Origin: an uncultured Prevotella sp.
GTDB taxonomy: Bacteria > Bacteroidota > Bacteroidia > Bacteroidales > Bacteroidaceae
Direction of reading: 5' to 3'
Length of the DNA: 32,187 nucleotides
Assembly: GCA_900315695.1 (NCBI GenBank)
Contig: ONAE01000031.1
Span: forward strand, 1-32,187
Positions 6,113 through 14,849 of this stretch are shown piece after piece (the stretch's first letter is position 1; the number at the start of each line of letters is the position of its first letter). The position numbers and the translations under genes are program-made. The notes under the pieces were generated by a model. That model made no database searches, had not been told where the DNA came from, and saw only the letters and a program-made list of their open reading frames with translations.

Positions 6113-7849
6113 TTATCGGATACCTAAGCGGGCCTCTACGACATTTACAACATAGTCGCCAAGTTTCTCGCACTCGTTGATGAGGTCCATGTAGATGGTA
6201 CCAACGGCGTAGGTGTATTCGTGGTTGTTCACATCCGTGATGTTCTGCGTCTTCAACTGGTTGCGGTAGTTGTTGATCTCATGCTCGATATTGAAGGAAC
6301 GGTTGACATCGAACGACTCCTTGCGCCCCTTCATCAAGCGGTTCATCTGCGTGAGTGACTGATCGGTGAGTTCCATCATCTGGTGGATATGATCATACTG
6401 CTTCTCGATGAAGTGATCCTCCTTGCCGTTATACTTACGAGAGATGGTGCGAGCCATATTATAGCAGGCATCACCGATCGACTCCAGTTCGGAGATCTCA
6501 CGAAGCATCGCACGGATCTTGGCCTTCGTGTCGTCAGAGAGGTGGGCATCACTCACGGAATCGAGATACTTCGCAATCTCCAGCTCCATGTTATCGCTGA
6601 TACCCTCATACTTCTCAATACGCGTATAGAGCTTGTTGAAATCTCCTGCCTTATTATCCTTCTTGTTAGATGCACTACTTGAGAGTGTCAGCAGCTCACG
6701 CACCATACCAAACATACGCTGCATACGTTCTGAGAACGACTGTATCTCCTTCTGAGCCTCGAGCACTGAGAGTTCTGGGGTCTTCATGAAGCCAGCTGTA
6801 ATGAAGTGCAGGCGGAACTCGTCTTCCTCATCGACCTTCTTAGGTTTGATAACCCAGCATACGAAACGCTCGATCTGGGGGATAAACCAGATAAGGATAA
6901 AGGTATTAGCCACGTTGAAGGCTGTGTGGAAGGCAGCAAGCACGAAGCTCAGCTTAGCCGAGTTAGCCAGGAACACGCTGGTCTCAACGGCCTCTTTCTG
7001 CATATCCACATCGTAGCCTACCCATCCACATACCATATCGATGAAGGGACGGAAGACAAACAGGATCCAGATGACACCAAACACGTTGAAGAACATGTGA
7101 GCCAAAGCAGCCCGACGAGCCTGCGTGTTTGCCGACATCGCAGCGAGGTTTGAGGTAACAGTGGTACCGATGTTCTCACCCATCACCAACGCGATACCCT
7201 GATAGATAGGCAGGGCGCCGCTGGAACAGAGAATCATCGTGATAGCCATCACAGCTGCCGACGACTGTACGCAGAAGGTCATCACACCACCTAAGAACAG
7301 GAATACCAAGGTGGTGATGAACGAATCAGGATCAAACGAGGCAAAGAAACTGAGCAAAGCCTCATTCTCACCCAGATGCATCTCCGTTCCCGTCATGCGG
7401 AGCGTTCCCAAACCCAACAGCAGGAATGACAGACCAAACAGGAAATCGCCAATATATCTGTACTTCTTCAGATAGATCAGGATGATACCCATGAAGAAGG
7501 CAGGATAGACAGCACTGGTGATGTCGAACGACATACCAGCAGACATAATCCATGCCGTCAGCGTGGTTCCGATGTTAGCACCCATGATGACAGAGATGGC
7601 CTGAGCCAACGTCAAGAGTCCAGCATTCACAAACGAGACAGTCATCACCGTCGTTGCCGTAGAAGACTGGACAGACGCTGTTACCAGCATACCTGTCAAC
7701 ATACCTGTAAAACGATTGGTAGTCATTGCACCAAGGACGTGTCGCAACTGCGGACCCGCCATTTTCTGCAAGGCTTCACTCATCGACTTCATACCAAACA
7801 TCAAAAGGGCGAGTGAGCCAAGAAGCTTAAAAATAATCCAAATCGACAT
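6113..7849 (-). CDS. Na/Pi cotransporter family protein with PhoU-like C-terminal domain
   Basis: A 578-residue inner-membrane protein. The N-terminal two thirds carry the duplicated Na/Pi cotransporter unit. The hallmark QSSTATT motif is at about residues 61-67 and its repeat QSSAAVMAITM around 194-204, each next to a membrane segment and followed by a GANIGTT/GENIGTT element. Residues from about 355 on are soluble and helical and resemble PhoU (ISELESIGDACYNMARTI and INECEKLGDYVVNVVEA). Family members move phosphate or other anions with sodium, and the PhoU part probably regulates this. It is a single-gene unit with its own promoter and terminator. The substrate is assigned by family only. 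Confidence 0.92.
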   Translation of the reverse strand: MSIWIIFKLLGSLALLMFGMKSMSEALQKMAGPQLRHVLGAMTTNRFTGMLTGMLVTASVQSSTATTVMTVSFVNAGLLTLAQAISVIMGANIGTTLTAWIMSAGMSFDITSAVYPAFFMGIILIYLKKYRYIGDFLFGLSFLLLGLGTLRMTGTEMHLGENEALLSFFASFDPDSFITTLVFLFLGGVMTFCVQSSAAVMAITMILCSSGALPIYQGIALVMGENIGTTVTSNLAAMSANTQARRAALAHMFFNVFGVIWILFVFRPFIDMVCGWVGYDVDMQKEAVETSVFLANSAKLSFVLAAFHTAFNVANTFILIWFIPQIERFVCWVIKPKKVDEEDEFRLHFITAGFMKTPELSVLEAQKEIQSFSERMQRMFGMVRELLTLSSSASNKKDNKAGDFNKLYTRIEKYEGISDNMELEIAKYLDSVSDAHLSDDTKAKIRAMLREISELESIGDACYNMARTISRKYNGKEDHFIEKQYDHIHQMMELTDQSLTQMNRLMKGRKESFDVNRSFNIEHEINNYRNQLKTQNITDVNNHEYTYAVGTIYMDLINECEKLGDYVVNVVEARLGIR

Positions 7850-7881
7850 AAAGATTTGCTATTAAAATGATAATTCGGCGA

Positions 7882-7912
7882 CAAAGATACAAAAAAAAAT
7901 AAAAAATACGAA
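7882..7912 (-). promoter_or_regulatory. Promoter of the Na/Pi transporter gene
   Basis: TATCTTTG on the minus strand at 7882-7889, with TTCG (7909-7912) 19 nt upstream. It is back to back with the plus-strand promoter at 7933-7940. Confidence 0.6.
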
Positions 7913-7932
7913 TGAAGATGGAAGAAAATTAC

Positions 7933-7940
7933 TATCTTTG
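7933..7940 (+). promoter_or_regulatory. -7 box of the first nucleoside kinase gene
   Basis: TATCTTTG followed by GC, 34 nt before ATG 7975. Because it lies inside the longer open frame that begins at 7912, it argues for 7975 as the true start. No good -33 box is visible. Confidence 0.6.
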
Positions 7941-7974
7941 CAGAAAATTTACCCTAAAACTAACAAGTAAAGAT

Positions 7975-9672
7975 ATGGAAAAAACAATTCAGGTTCGCTG
8001 TCAGAACAATGGAACGACTATCGAGGTGCCCATAGGTTCAAACCTTCAGGACATCTATGAGAAATCTGGCTTGGAGATGAAATACGGTCCACTTAGCGCG
8101 CATGTAAATAATAAGGTAGAAGGAATGCACTATCGCCTATATTCCCCAAAAGATGTGGAGTTTCTCGATATCACCTCCTCGAGTGGCATCCGCGCCTACA
8201 CCCGCAGTCTGTTCTTCGTTCTCTGCAAGGCTGCACACGCACTTTTCGACCCCTGTAAGGTGGCTATCGACATCCCAGTGTCCAATGGCTATTATGTCAA
8301 TCTGAATATCGGGCGTCCTGTAACCATCGAGGATGCTGGCGCCATCCGCCGGAAGATGAAAGAAATTATCGATGCCGCCATGCCTATCCATCGCCACGAG
8401 ACATCCACAAAAGAGGCCATCGAACTCTTTGAAAGTCTGCACAACCGTTCAAAGGTTAAACTGCTAAAGAGTACAGGAAAACTCTATACCACTTATTACG
8501 ATATCGACGGTTATGTGGATTACTATTATGGCGCACTGCTCACCAACACCTCACAGCTCTATCTCTTCGGACTGGAGAAATATTATGATGGTTTGTTGCT
8601 GCGCCTGCCCTCACGCGAACATCCCGACGAACTTGGCGAGATGACGCATCAGGACAAGATGTTCGGCATCTTCAAGGAGCACCACCAATGGCAGGACATC
8701 CTCGGACTGCGGACTGTCGGTGACTTGAACAGCGCCATCTTAGGCGGGTACTCCTCACAACTGATTCAGATCAGCGAGGCCCTACAGGAAAAGAAGATCG
8801 GCAGGATTGCCGACGAGATAGCCCAGCGCATCAACCCACCTGCCTCCCTCGGTATGGGCAGCAGCAAGGGTGTGAGACTCGTACTCATCGCTGGTCCGTC
8901 ATCTTCAGGTAAGACCACCACCTGCAAGCGACTCAGTGTACAGTTGGCTGTCAACGGCATCAAACCCATTGGAATCTCCCTCGATGACTACTTCCTGGAT
9001 CGCGACAAGACACCTCTCGACGAGAAGGGCGATTACGACTTCGAGCATCTGCATGCCCTAAACCTGCCACTCTTCAACGAACAACTGAATAAACTCTTTA
9101 ATGGCGAAGAGGTGGAACTGCCTCGTTACGATTTCCCGACGGGAAAGAGTATGATGAGTGGCAAGAAACTGACACTACACGACGATGAGGTATTGGTAGT
9201 AGAAGGCATTCATGCCCTCAATCCGGAACTGACGGCACAGATTCCCAACGAACAGATTTTCCGTATCTATGCTTCGGCGCTGACAACCATCCTGCTCGAC
9301 AACCACAACTATATCCCCACGACAGACAACCGCCTGTTGCGTCGCATCATCCGCGATCATAAGTATCGTGGCGTATCAGCCTTGGAGACCATCCGCCGCT
9401 GGCCTTCTGTACGAGCTGGTGAGAATAAGTGGATCTTCCCCTACCAGGAGAATGCCGACGCCATGTTTAACACAGCGATGCTCTTCGAGCTGGCTGTTAT
9501 CAAGAGTCAGGCAGAGCCCCTGTTGGAGCAGGTGCCTGAGGATTGTCCTGAGCATGCAGAAGCCTACCGCTTATTGAAATTCCTGAAATACATCAAACCG
9601 ATTCCAGAGACGCAAATTCCGCCGACGTCACTGCTGCGTGAGTTCCTTGGCGGTTCGTCATTCGAATACTAA
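7975..9672 (+). CDS. Nucleoside kinase, uridine-kinase-like with ThrRS-like N terminus
   Basis: A 565-residue protein from ATG 7975; the upstream ATG 7912 is rejected because a promoter box lies between. Residues 1-60 look like a TGS domain (TIQVRCQNNGTTIEVPIGSN). Residues about 75-160 resemble the second N-terminal domain of threonyl-tRNA synthetase. From about 290 on there is a P-loop kinase of the phosphoribulokinase/uridine kinase group: GPSSSGKTT at 307-315, then SLDDYFLDRD, YDFEHLHAL, VVEGIHALNPEL and NRLLRRIIRD. Uridine kinases make UMP from uridine. A paralogue sits at 14850-16529 beside upp. Followed by a strong terminator, so probably a single-gene unit. The nucleoside used is not known. 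Confidence 0.88.
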   Translation: MEKTIQVRCQNNGTTIEVPIGSNLQDIYEKSGLEMKYGPLSAHVNNKVEGMHYRLYSPKDVEFLDITSSSGIRAYTRSLFFVLCKAAHALFDPCKVAIDIPVSNGYYVNLNIGRPVTIEDAGAIRRKMKEIIDAAMPIHRHETSTKEAIELFESLHNRSKVKLLKSTGKLYTTYYDIDGYVDYYYGALLTNTSQLYLFGLEKYYDGLLLRLPSREHPDELGEMTHQDKMFGIFKEHHQWQDILGLRTVGDLNSAILGGYSSQLIQISEALQEKKIGRIADEIAQRINPPASLGMGSSKGVRLVLIAGPSSSGKTTTCKRLSVQLAVNGIKPIGISLDDYFLDRDKTPLDEKGDYDFEHLHALNLPLFNEQLNKLFNGEEVELPRYDFPTGKSMMSGKKLTLHDDEVLVVEGIHALNPELTAQIPNEQIFRIYASALTTILLDNHNYIPTTDNRLLRRIIRDHKYRGVSALETIRRWPSVRAGENKWIFPYQENADAMFNTAMLFELAVIKSQAEPLLEQVPEDCPEHAEAYRLLKFLKYIKPIPETQIPPTSLLREFLGGSSFEY

Positions 9673-9705
9673 TCAACATCGCATACTGAATAAATATTGC
9701 AAGAG

Positions 9706-9758
9706 AAATGCATATTTGCATGAATTTACAAAGATTCACAAGCAAATATGCATTTTTT
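9706..9758 (+). terminator. Terminator after the first nucleoside kinase gene
   Basis: A perfect 14-bp inverted pair (9706-9719 with 9742-9755), an inner 5-bp pair (9721-9725 with 9734-9738), and a run of Ts through 9758. The stem is AT-rich but long. Confidence 0.75.
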
Positions 9759-9768
9759 AAGTATTTCT

Positions 9769-9800
9769 TTTGGTATTTAGGGTAAAAATGAATAATTTTG
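9769..9800 (+). promoter_or_regulatory. Promoter of the kor operon
   Basis: TTTG (9769-9772), 20 nt, then TAATTTTG (9793-9800). This is a full consensus match about 50 nt before korA. Confidence 0.7.
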
Positions 9801-9850
9801 CACCGATTTTAGAAAATCGCTGCAAGAACAATAGTTAATTATTAAAGAAT

Positions 9851-10333
9851 ATGGCTGAAAAATTAGAAGTGAAGGAGCTTGACCAGGTGGTTGTACGCTT
9901 CTCAGGTGACTCTGGCGACGGTATGCAGCTCGCCGGAAACATCTTCTCTACGGTCAGTGCCACCGTTGGTAACGGCATCTCTACATTCCCCGACTATCCT
10001 GCTGACATCCGCGCCCCGCAAGGCTCACTCACTGGTGTGTCTGGTTTCCAGGTGCACATCGGCGCCGGAAAGGTCTATACCCCTGGTGACAAATGCGATG
10101 TGCTGGTAGCCATGAACGCTGCTGCGCTGAAGACGCAGTACCGTTATGCAAAGCCGGGTGCCACCATTATTATCGATACCGACTCCTTCGGACCCAAGGA
10201 CTTGGAAAAAGCTCAGTTCCAGACTGAGGACTACCTCGGTGAGATGAATATCGACCCGGATCGCGTCATCCAGTGTCCGCTTACCACGATGGTAAAAGAC
10301 TGTCTGGCTGATTCCGGCATGGACAGGACATGA
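9851..10333 (+). CDS. korA: 2-oxoacid:ferredoxin oxidoreductase KorA, N-terminal piece (split gene)
   Basis: 160 codons of the gamma-type domain that opens KorA proteins: VVVRFSGDSGDGMQLAGNIF, FPDYPADIRAPQGSLTGVSGFQV, then DVLVAMNAAALKTQ. The frame closes with TGA at 10331-10333, inside the gamma domain, where homologues continue without a break. The sequence at 10321-10330 is a perfect tandem GGACA-GGACA. Removing one copy restores the frame and gives SGMDMKAMMKCRNMF, matching my memory of the spacing in relatives. The natural product would be about 615 residues, the subunit that with KorB turns 2-oxoglutarate and CoA into succinyl-CoA with ferredoxin. Whether this strain still makes active enzyme depends on restart at ATG 10330. 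Confidence 0.85.
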   Translation: MAEKLEVKELDQVVVRFSGDSGDGMQLAGNIFSTVSATVGNGISTFPDYPADIRAPQGSLTGVSGFQVHIGAGKVYTPGDKCDVLVAMNAAALKTQYRYAKPGATIIIDTDSFGPKDLEKAQFQTEDYLGEMNIDPDRVIQCPLTTMVKDCLADSGMDRT

Positions 10334-11703
10334 AGGCCATGATGAAGTGCCGTAACATGTTCGCCCTGGGTCTCGTCTGCTGGCTCTTTGATCGCGACCT
10401 GAACCTTGTAGCTAATTTCCTGCGTGAGAAGTTCGCCAAGAAACCTGCCATCGCTGAGGCTAACATCAAGGTGATTCAGGCTGGATACGACTACGGACAT
10501 AACACCCACTCTTCTACCGTGAACGTTTATCGCGTTGAATCTAAGGAGAAGGTGCCCGGACGCTATATGGATATCACAGGTAACAAGGCGACGGCCTACG
10601 GTTTCATCGCTGCTGCAGAGAAGGCAGGACTGAAGCTCTACCTGGGCTCTTATCCTATCACCCCTGCTACTGACGTACTTCATGAGCTCTCCAAGCATAA
10701 GTCATGCGGTGTTATTACCGTTCAGTGCGAGGATGAGATTGCTGGCTGTTCATCAGCCCTTGGTGCTTCGTTTGCTGGTGCTTTGGGCGTCACCTCTACC
10801 TCTGGTCCTGGTATCTGTCTGAAGTCTGAGGCCATGAACCTCGCTGTGATTATGGAGTTGCCCCTCGTGGTACTCGACGTACAGCGTGGTGGTCCTGCTA
10901 CAGGTCTTCCCACAAAGTCTGAGCAGACCGATCTCTTGCAGGCACTCTTTGGCCGTAACGGTGAGAGTCCCATGCCAGTGATGGCAGCTACCAGTCCCAC
11001 CGACTGCTTCGATGCCGCTTACCAGGCTTGTAAGATAGCCCTTGAGCACATGACGCCTGTTGTACTGCTTACCGATGCTTTCGTAGCTAACGGTTCTGGT
11101 GCCTTCAAGCTGCCTGAGATGGCAAAGCTTGATCCCATCAACCCACCATACGTTCCTGAAGAGTTGAAGGGTAAGTGGACACCCTATATGCGTGCAGAGA
11201 ACGGCACCCGCTACTGGGCTGTACCAGGTCGTGAGGGTTTTGCTCATATCCTCGGTGGCCTGGAGAAGGACTCTAACACAGGAGCCATCTCAACGAATCC
11301 TGAGAACCACGACCTGATGACGCGTCTGCGCCAGCAGAAGATTGCCAACATCCAGGTGCCTGACCTTGAGGTGGATGGCGATGTGAACGATGCCGATCTG
11401 CTGATTGTAGGCTTCGGCTCTACCTATGGACATCTGCGTTCTGCGATGGACGAGTTGCGTGGAAAGGGTTATAAAGTTGCCCAGACCCACTTCAAGTATC
11501 TGAACCCGCTGCCAAAGAACACTGCTGCCGTTCTTTCTAAATATAAGAAGGTGGTAGTAGCTGAGCAGAATATGGGTCAGCTCGCTGGTTATCTGCGCAT
11601 GAAGGTCGATAACTTCGTACCCTTCCAGTTCAATCAGGTGAAAGGACAACCCTTCGTCGTAGAGGAACTCGTCAACGCATTCGAAGAAATCATTAAAAAG
11701 TAA
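10330..11703 (+). CDS. korA: 2-oxoacid:ferredoxin oxidoreductase KorA, C-terminal piece (split gene)
   Basis: 457 codons in the next frame, beginning at an ATG that overlaps the previous stop as ATGA. It holds the last 60 or so residues of the gamma domain (CRNMFALGLVCWLFDRDL) and the whole alpha domain: GNKATAYGFIAAAEKAGL, LGSYPITPATDVLHEL, QCEDEIAGCSSALGASFAGA, TSTSGPGICLKSEAMNLA and DVQRGGPATGLPTKSEQTDL. These are the usual TPP-enzyme alpha-subunit signatures. Apart from the frame change the sequence looks intact, with no further stops or eroded motifs, so the break is recent, tolerated by re-initiation, or an assembly artefact. The duplicated bases place AGGA just before the ATG, which could help restart. 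korB follows after 23 bp. Confidence 0.88.
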   Translation: MKAMMKCRNMFALGLVCWLFDRDLNLVANFLREKFAKKPAIAEANIKVIQAGYDYGHNTHSSTVNVYRVESKEKVPGRYMDITGNKATAYGFIAAAEKAGLKLYLGSYPITPATDVLHELSKHKSCGVITVQCEDEIAGCSSALGASFAGALGVTSTSGPGICLKSEAMNLAVIMELPLVVLDVQRGGPATGLPTKSEQTDLLQALFGRNGESPMPVMAATSPTDCFDAAYQACKIALEHMTPVVLLTDAFVANGSGAFKLPEMAKLDPINPPYVPEELKGKWTPYMRAENGTRYWAVPGREGFAHILGGLEKDSNTGAISTNPENHDLMTRLRQQKIANIQVPDLEVDGDVNDADLLIVGFGSTYGHLRSAMDELRGKGYKVAQTHFKYLNPLPKNTAAVLSKYKKVVVAEQNMGQLAGYLRMKVDNFVPFQFNQVKGQPFVVEELVNAFEEIIKK

Positions 11704-11726
11704 TTAGCTGCAAAAAAATAAGAATT

Positions 11727-12731
11727 ATGGAATATACAGCACAAGATTTTAAGAAAGGCCAGCCCCGTTGGTGCCCTGGTTGCGGCGACCACTTCTTCCT
11801 GGCTTCACTCCATAAGGCTATGGCCGAAATCGGCGTAGCACCCGAGAACGTCGCAGTCATCTCTGGTATCGGCTGTTCTAGCCGACTGCCCCACTATATG
11901 GCAACCTACGGCATGAACACCATTCATGGACGTGCCGCAGCCATCGCTACAGGAGCAAAGGTGGCTAATCCCAACCTCACCGTTTGGCAGGTATCTGGCG
12001 ATGGTGACGGACTGGCTATCGGTGGTAACCACTTCATCCATGCCAACCGTCGTAACATCGACCTCAATATGATCTTGCTCAACAACCGTATTTACGGTCT
12101 GACAAAGGGTCAGTACTCGCCCACCTCTCCCCGTGGCTTCGTTTCTAAGTCAAGCCCTTACGGCACGGTTGAGGATCCATTCCGCCCAGCAGAGCTCTGC
12201 TTCGGTGCCCGCGGACACTTCTTCGCCCGTTGTGTGGCTACTGATGCCAAAGGAACCGTTGAGGTGCTGAAGGCTGCTTATGAGCACAAGGGGGCCAGTG
12301 TCACTGAAGTTCTGCAGAACTGTGTCATCTTCAACGATCACTGTCACGATGTGGTTTATAATAACGAAGGTCGTAAGAAGAACGCCATCTACGTGAAGCA
12401 TGGCGAGAAACTCGTGTTCGGCGAGAACAATGAGTTCGGACTCGTACAGCAAGGCTTCGGTTTGAAGGTGGTAGAGATCGGCAAGGATGGCTATACACTC
12501 GATGACGTACTGGTACACGATGCTCACTGCGAAGACAACACCCTGCAGCTAAAACTCGCCCTGATGGGTAACAACGATGGATTCCCCATCGCCCTCGGTG
12601 TGATCCGCGACGTGGATGCTCCTACTTACAACGATGCTGTTTATGCTCAGGTAGAAGAGGTCTCAGCCCAGAAGAAGTATCACAACTTCACTGAGCTGCT
12701 CGAGACCAACGACATCTGGGAAGTAAAGTAA
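11727..12731 (+). CDS. korB: 2-oxoglutarate:ferredoxin oxidoreductase subunit beta
   Basis: A 334-residue TPP-binding subunit. CPGCGDHFFLASL near residue 17, GIGCSSRLPHYMATYG near 48, and SGDGDGLAIGGNHFIHA with NNRIYGLTKGQ around 90-125 form the cofactor site (GDG then NN for TPP and Mg). The cysteines in CPGCG and GCSS, with one further downstream, are placed to hold a 4Fe-4S cluster. It pairs with KorA to convert 2-oxoglutarate and CoA to succinyl-CoA, reducing ferredoxin, or to run the reverse carboxylation. It depends on TPP, which the operon at 311-3950 helps supply. Closely spaced with korA before and lemA after, so co-transcribed. Confidence 0.93.
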   Translation: MEYTAQDFKKGQPRWCPGCGDHFFLASLHKAMAEIGVAPENVAVISGIGCSSRLPHYMATYGMNTIHGRAAAIATGAKVANPNLTVWQVSGDGDGLAIGGNHFIHANRRNIDLNMILLNNRIYGLTKGQYSPTSPRGFVSKSSPYGTVEDPFRPAELCFGARGHFFARCVATDAKGTVEVLKAAYEHKGASVTEVLQNCVIFNDHCHDVVYNNEGRKKNAIYVKHGEKLVFGENNEFGLVQQGFGLKVVEIGKDGYTLDDVLVHDAHCEDNTLQLKLALMGNNDGFPIALGVIRDVDAPTYNDAVYAQVEEVSAQKKYHNFTELLETNDIWEVK

Positions 12732-12750
12732 TCACATAAATCATAAAGTT

Positions 12751-13320
12751 ATGGCAATAATTATTCTCATCGTTGTTATAGTCCTTGCACTTCTTGTAGT
12801 AGGCTATATTATCTCTACTCAGCGTGAACTCGTTCATCTGGATGAGCTCTGCAAGAATGCCACAAGTCAGATTGCTGTACAGCTGAATTCCCGTTGGGAT
12901 GCCATTACTGCTCTTGCCAAGTCAGCTGCCCAGTACGCCAGTCACGAGTCAGAGACACTGATCAACACCATCCGTGAGCGCCGTCAAGGCAACATCACCA
13001 CTGCTGATCAGATCAACGAGCAGCAAGGAGCCATCTCACAGCTGCTGGGCAGACTGATCGCCATCGGCGAAGCCTACCCCAACCTGAAAGCCGATGCGCT
13101 TTATAAGGAGGCGATGGATGGTATGCGTGACTATGAAGAAAAGGTACGCGTGAGTCGTATGGTATATAACGATACCGCCACGAAGATGAACCGTATGGTT
13201 CGCCAATGGCCCTCTTCGTTTGTGGCAGGTTTACTGCACTTCACCGAACGTGCTTACCTGGAACTTGACGACGCAAAGAAAGCCTCATATCCCGATCTCG
13301 ACGAGGCATTCAAGAAATAA
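12751..13320 (+). CDS. lemA: LemA family protein
   Basis: 189 residues. One N-terminal membrane helix (IIILIVVIVLALLVVGYII) with a very short outside or cytoplasmic head, then the helical LemA core: LVHLDELCKNATSQIAVQLNSRWDAITALAKSAAQYASHE, a conserved RERR segment, and YLELDDAKKASYPDLDEAF near the end. LemA proteins form an alpha-helical bundle anchored in the inner membrane; their role is not settled. It sits 19 bp after korB and 25 bp before the SLC13 carrier, so it belongs to the kor operon, which is a placement without an obvious functional reason. Confidence 0.9.
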   Translation: MAIIILIVVIVLALLVVGYIISTQRELVHLDELCKNATSQIAVQLNSRWDAITALAKSAAQYASHESETLINTIRERRQGNITTADQINEQQGAISQLLGRLIAIGEAYPNLKADALYKEAMDGMRDYEEKVRVSRMVYNDTATKMNRMVRQWPSSFVAGLLHFTERAYLELDDAKKASYPDLDEAFKK

Positions 13321-13345
13321 CAAACTTTATAGGACTCATTAGATT

Positions 13346-14845
13346 ATGTTTCATATTTACGAAGGATTCCATCTCGTTGATGCATACCACAAAATGCGCC
13401 ATCAACGGAAGTACAATCCTGACACCAAACGTGCCATTAAAATCGCCCTTGTGGCTGTCGTCACTCTCCTGCTCTGGAATATGCCCGCAGAGTGGTATGG
13501 CATCCAGAACCTGACGGTTATCCAGCAGCGTATCATCGCCATCTTCGCATTCGCTACGCTGATGTGGATTCTCGAGATTGTTTCCTCCTGGGCTACATCT
13601 GTGGCCATCATTGTATTGATGCTTCTATTCTGTACAGACAGTGGCATCCTACCGATGGTGAACGAGGAGGAAGTTGGCAAGTTGCTCTCCTATAAAGGGG
13701 TGATGGCAACATTCGCCGATCCCGTGATCATGCTGTTTATCGGTGGTTTCGTATTGGCTATTGCCGCCACAAAGACAGGTCTTGACGCCCAACTGGCAAA
13801 GGTTTTGCTGAGACCCTTCGGCACACGCAGCGAAATGGTGCTGCTGGGTTTCCTGCTCATCACAGGTCTGTTCTCGATGTTTGTATCCAACACGGCTACT
13901 GCCGCTATGATGCTCACGTTCCTCACACCTGTGTTCCACCAGCTGCCTCCCGAGGGTAAGGGTCGTATCTCGTTGGCTATGTCCATCCCTGTCGCAGCAA
14001 ACCTCGGTGGTATGGGTACACCTATCGGTACACCTCCAAACACCATCGCCCTGAAGTATCTGAACGATCCCGAAGGCCTGAACCTCGGTTTGGGTTTCGG
14101 TCAGTGGATGATGTTCATGTTCCCGCTTGTGATTATCCTGCTGTTCATCAGCTGGCGTATTCTCCTGAAGACATTCCCCTTCACTCAGAAACGTATCGAA
14201 CTGAAAATTGACGGAGGCATGCAAAAAGGTTTCCACTCATGGGTGGTCATCGTCACCTTCTTTGTTACAGTAGCCCTTTGGTTGCTCGATCGCGTCACAG
14301 GCATCAACTCTTACACAGTGGCAATGATTCCATTCATGGTATTCGCCCTGACAGGTGTTATCAACAAACGCGACCTGGAGCAGATCAACTGGAGTGTCAT
14401 CTGGATGGTGGCTGGCGGATTTGCCCTCGGCTACGGTCTGAACGCCTCAGGCTTGGCAGCCAATGCCGTAGAGAGCATTCCCTTCGGCAATTTCTCCCCA
14501 TTGCTCATTCTGCTGATGGGCGGTGCTATCTGCTATCTGCTGTCTAACTTCATTTCCAACTCTGCTACAGCAGCCCTGCTGATGCCGATCCTGGCAATCG
14601 TCTGCGGCGCCATGGGTGACAAACTCGACCCGATTGGCGGCACACCAACTGTTCTTATCGGTGTGGCCATTGCAGCCTCATCAGCCATGATTCTGCCCAT
14701 CTCTACCCCACCAAATGCTCTGGCCTTTGCTACAGGTTATGTACAACAGAAGGATATGGCTAAGATGGGTATCCTTATGGGAGTCATCTCGATGATACTT
14801 GGTTTCGGCCTCGTCTATCTGATGGGAACGCTGAAACTGATTTAA
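13346..14845 (+). CDS. SLC13/DASS-family carboxylate permease
   Basis: A 499-residue inner-membrane carrier with about eleven hydrophobic segments. The two half-repeats each carry the family's sodium/substrate signature: FVSNTATAAMML followed by GTPIGTPPNTIALKYL in the first half, and FISNSATAALLMPI followed by PISTPPNALAFATGY in the second. DASS proteins such as VcINDY take up C4-dicarboxylates, citrate or sulfate with sodium. As the last gene of the kor operon it may carry succinate, malate, fumarate or 2-oxoglutarate, which fits the 2-oxoglutarate oxidoreductase upstream. The substrate is inferred. Its stop is only 4 bp from the convergent nucleoside kinase gene. Confidence 0.9.
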   Translation: MFHIYEGFHLVDAYHKMRHQRKYNPDTKRAIKIALVAVVTLLLWNMPAEWYGIQNLTVIQQRIIAIFAFATLMWILEIVSSWATSVAIIVLMLLFCTDSGILPMVNEEEVGKLLSYKGVMATFADPVIMLFIGGFVLAIAATKTGLDAQLAKVLLRPFGTRSEMVLLGFLLITGLFSMFVSNTATAAMMLTFLTPVFHQLPPEGKGRISLAMSIPVAANLGGMGTPIGTPPNTIALKYLNDPEGLNLGLGFGQWMMFMFPLVIILLFISWRILLKTFPFTQKRIELKIDGGMQKGFHSWVVIVTFFVTVALWLLDRVTGINSYTVAMIPFMVFALTGVINKRDLEQINWSVIWMVAGGFALGYGLNASGLAANAVESIPFGNFSPLLILLMGGAICYLLSNFISNSATAALLMPILAIVCGAMGDKLDPIGGTPTVLIGVAIAASSAMILPISTPPNALAFATGYVQQKDMAKMGILMGVISMILGFGLVYLMGTLKLI

Positions 14846-14849
14846 AGAT

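Noticed and set aside
7912-7974. Earlier start (ATG 7912) for the first nucleoside kinase
   Set aside because: A TATCTTTG promoter box at 7933-7940 lies inside the extension, and the paralogue begins at the position matching ATG 7975.
10315-10333. Programmed ribosomal frameshift in korA
   Set aside because: There is no slippery heptamer or homopolymer before the stop codon, and the tandem GGACA explains the frame change more simply.
10231-10698. 155-codon minus-strand frame across the korA break
   Set aside because: It is antisense to conserved KorA sequence and shows no protein-like pattern.
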